A program made the position numbers and the translations under genes. Of a stretch of 15,893 nucleotides of DNA, positions 15,024 to 15,893 are shown in pieces; within the stretch, counting starts at the first letter, position 1, and every line of letters starts with the position of its first letter. The stretch comes from Gammaproteobacteria bacterium (GTDB lineage Bacteria > Pseudomonadota > Gammaproteobacteria > Steroidobacterales > Steroidobacteraceae). The stretch is taken from positions 1 to 15,893 of the forward strand of contig JAOUGR010000008.1 of the NCBI GenBank assembly GCA_029857655.1, read 5' to 3'. The notes under the pieces are model-generated. The model worked only from the letters and a program-made list of their open reading frames with translations, was not told where the DNA came from and made no database searches.

Positions 15024-15067
15024 GGTCTTCTCCCCGTCGCAGTTCCGTCCGTGAATCTTACCCCGGC

Positions 15068-15893
15068 TCAGCCTGTTTTGCGCGCGTTCCAGGCCGCGAG
15101 CAGCCGGTTTTCCTGCTCGACCGACAGCCCCGAGCGAAGCTCGGCCTGCCGTTCGGCAGGGCGGGTCACGTGCCAGGCGAGCGTGTCGCGCACCGTGTCG
15201 TCAAGAGAACGGCTGGTGAGGCCTTCGGCCACCGAGCGCTTGATGCCGGTCAGCGAGGCACCTGCCTCTTCGCCGCGCATCGGAGACCACGGCGCGAAGT
15301 TCATCTCTTCCGCTTTTAGCACCGAAGGAAGGAAGTCCTCGTCGATCCAGACCGCGCGCACATCGGCACCGGAAATCCGTCTGCTCGAGTCGATCAGCCC
15401 GCCCATCGTGATCGCACCCGGGGGCGTGACGGCATTGAAAAAACCGTCGACGCGGCGTTCGACGAGATCCAGCATGAAGCGCGCCAGGTCGCGCACATCG
15501 ATGACCTGGATCGGATCGGCCTGCGTGCCCGGCACCACCATGTCGCCACCGCGCGCAACACGCACGGGCCAGTAGGTGAAGCGGTCGGTGGGGTCCAGCG
15601 GCCCGACGATGTAGCCGGGACGCACGATCGAGGAGCCCGGGCCGAATGCCTGGCGCACGTAATCTTCGCAGAGCGCCTTCATCGGACCGTAGCTTTCATT
15701 CGTGATTTGCTCCTCGTCGGGATTCGCGAGCACGCCGCGCGGCGAGGATTCGTCATTGGGCGCGACAAAGCTCGCATAGGCCGAGATGCTCGAGATGTAG
15801 AGGCAGTAACCGGTGTTTGGCGCGAGCAGGTCGGCGGACATCCTGACGAACTTCGGGATGTAGCCCGTGTTGTCGATGACCGCGTCCCACTGG
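15068..15893 (-). CDS. NAD-dependent epimerase/dehydratase, extended SDR (5' end outside the window)
   Basis: Oxidoreductase or epimerase with a Rossmann fold. The frame runs off the right edge: bases 15842-15893 continue the protein upstream as WDAVIDNTGYIPKFVR, so an ATG at 15841 is internal. About 274 C-terminal residues are visible and the dinucleotide-binding GxxGxxG loop is missing from the window. The catalytic serine region YISSISAY and the YGPMK motif (YxxxK, in NESYGPMKALCEDYV) are present. The SIVRPGYIVGPLDPTDRF segment and IQVIDVRDLARFML are typical of extended SDRs, including those acting on nucleotide sugars or related substrates. The C-terminal helical part after residue 180 of the visible sequence should bind the substrate. 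The exact reaction cannot be assigned. Confidence 0.9.
   Translation of the reverse strand, partial: QWDAVIDNTGYIPKFVRMSADLLAPNTGYCLYISSISAYASFVAPNDESSPRGVLANPDEEQITNESYGPMKALCEDYVRQAFGPGSSIVRPGYIVGPLDPTDRFTYWPVRVARGGDMVVPGTQADPIQVIDVRDLARFMLDLVERRVDGFFNAVTPPGAITMGGLIDSSRRISGADVRAVWIDEDFLPSVLKAEEMNFAPWSPMRGEEAGASLTGIKRSVAEGLTSRSLDDTVRDTLAWHVTRPAERQAELRSGLSVEQENRLLAAWNARKTG

Overview
The window reads as a piece of chromosome from a high-GC Gammaproteobacterium, probably of the Xanthomonadales/Nevskiales/Steroidobacter type. This rests on the proteobacterial-type glutamate-cysteine ligase, an E. coli-like glyoxalase I, a DUF2845 protein, strong G/C use at third codon positions and very tight gene packing; it is not proven by a marker gene. 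No tRNA, rRNA, CRISPR array, insertion sequence, integrase or phage gene was seen. The gene content looks like core or near-core chromosome rather than a mobile island.

Layout, left to right. (1) 1-2130: the 3' part of a MATE drug/sodium antiporter runs into a convergent pair, a GNAT acetyltransferase and an exported DUF2845 protein, with overlaps at both junctions. (2) 2271-5432: gshA, then a predicted promoter, a 61-residue protein of unknown function and a six-helix membrane diguanylate cyclase with an intact GGEEF active site and RxxD inhibitory site. (3) 5426-6421 on the minus strand: an exported isoaspartyl peptidase/asparaginase, divergent from (4) 6462-9465: a three-gene exporter operon (HlyD-type lipoprotein adaptor, ABC ATPase, ABC-2 permease) whose two junctions are both GTGA overlaps. 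(5) 9466-9782: a 317-base gap with inverted repeats and a possible extended -10 promoter, leading to a glycine-rich RRM RNA-binding protein that ends in a clear intrinsic terminator. (6) 10191-14591: a compact run of six genes: a uracil/hypoxanthine-DNA glycosylase-like protein, a Tat-type flavin amine oxidase, a glutathione S-transferase, a small coiled-coil membrane protein, a chromate-type transporter and glyoxalase I. (7) 14595-15893 on the minus strand: a two-CBS-domain protein and the C-terminal part of an extended SDR epimerase/dehydratase cut by the window end.

A common thread is protection from electrophiles and toxic compounds. gshA makes the precursor of glutathione; the GST and glyoxalase I use glutathione; the MATE pump, the ABC exporter and the ChrA protein move compounds across the membrane. 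The link is inferred from gene functions only, since these genes sit in separate transcription units. I did not find a convincing previously undescribed multi-gene system. The points most worth a second look are the chrA-like gene, whose conserved N-terminus lies upstream of any ATG/GTG/TTG start; the structured leader of the RRM gene with a perfect 16-bp palindrome; and a possible dual start (exported versus cytoplasmic) for the isoaspartyl peptidase.
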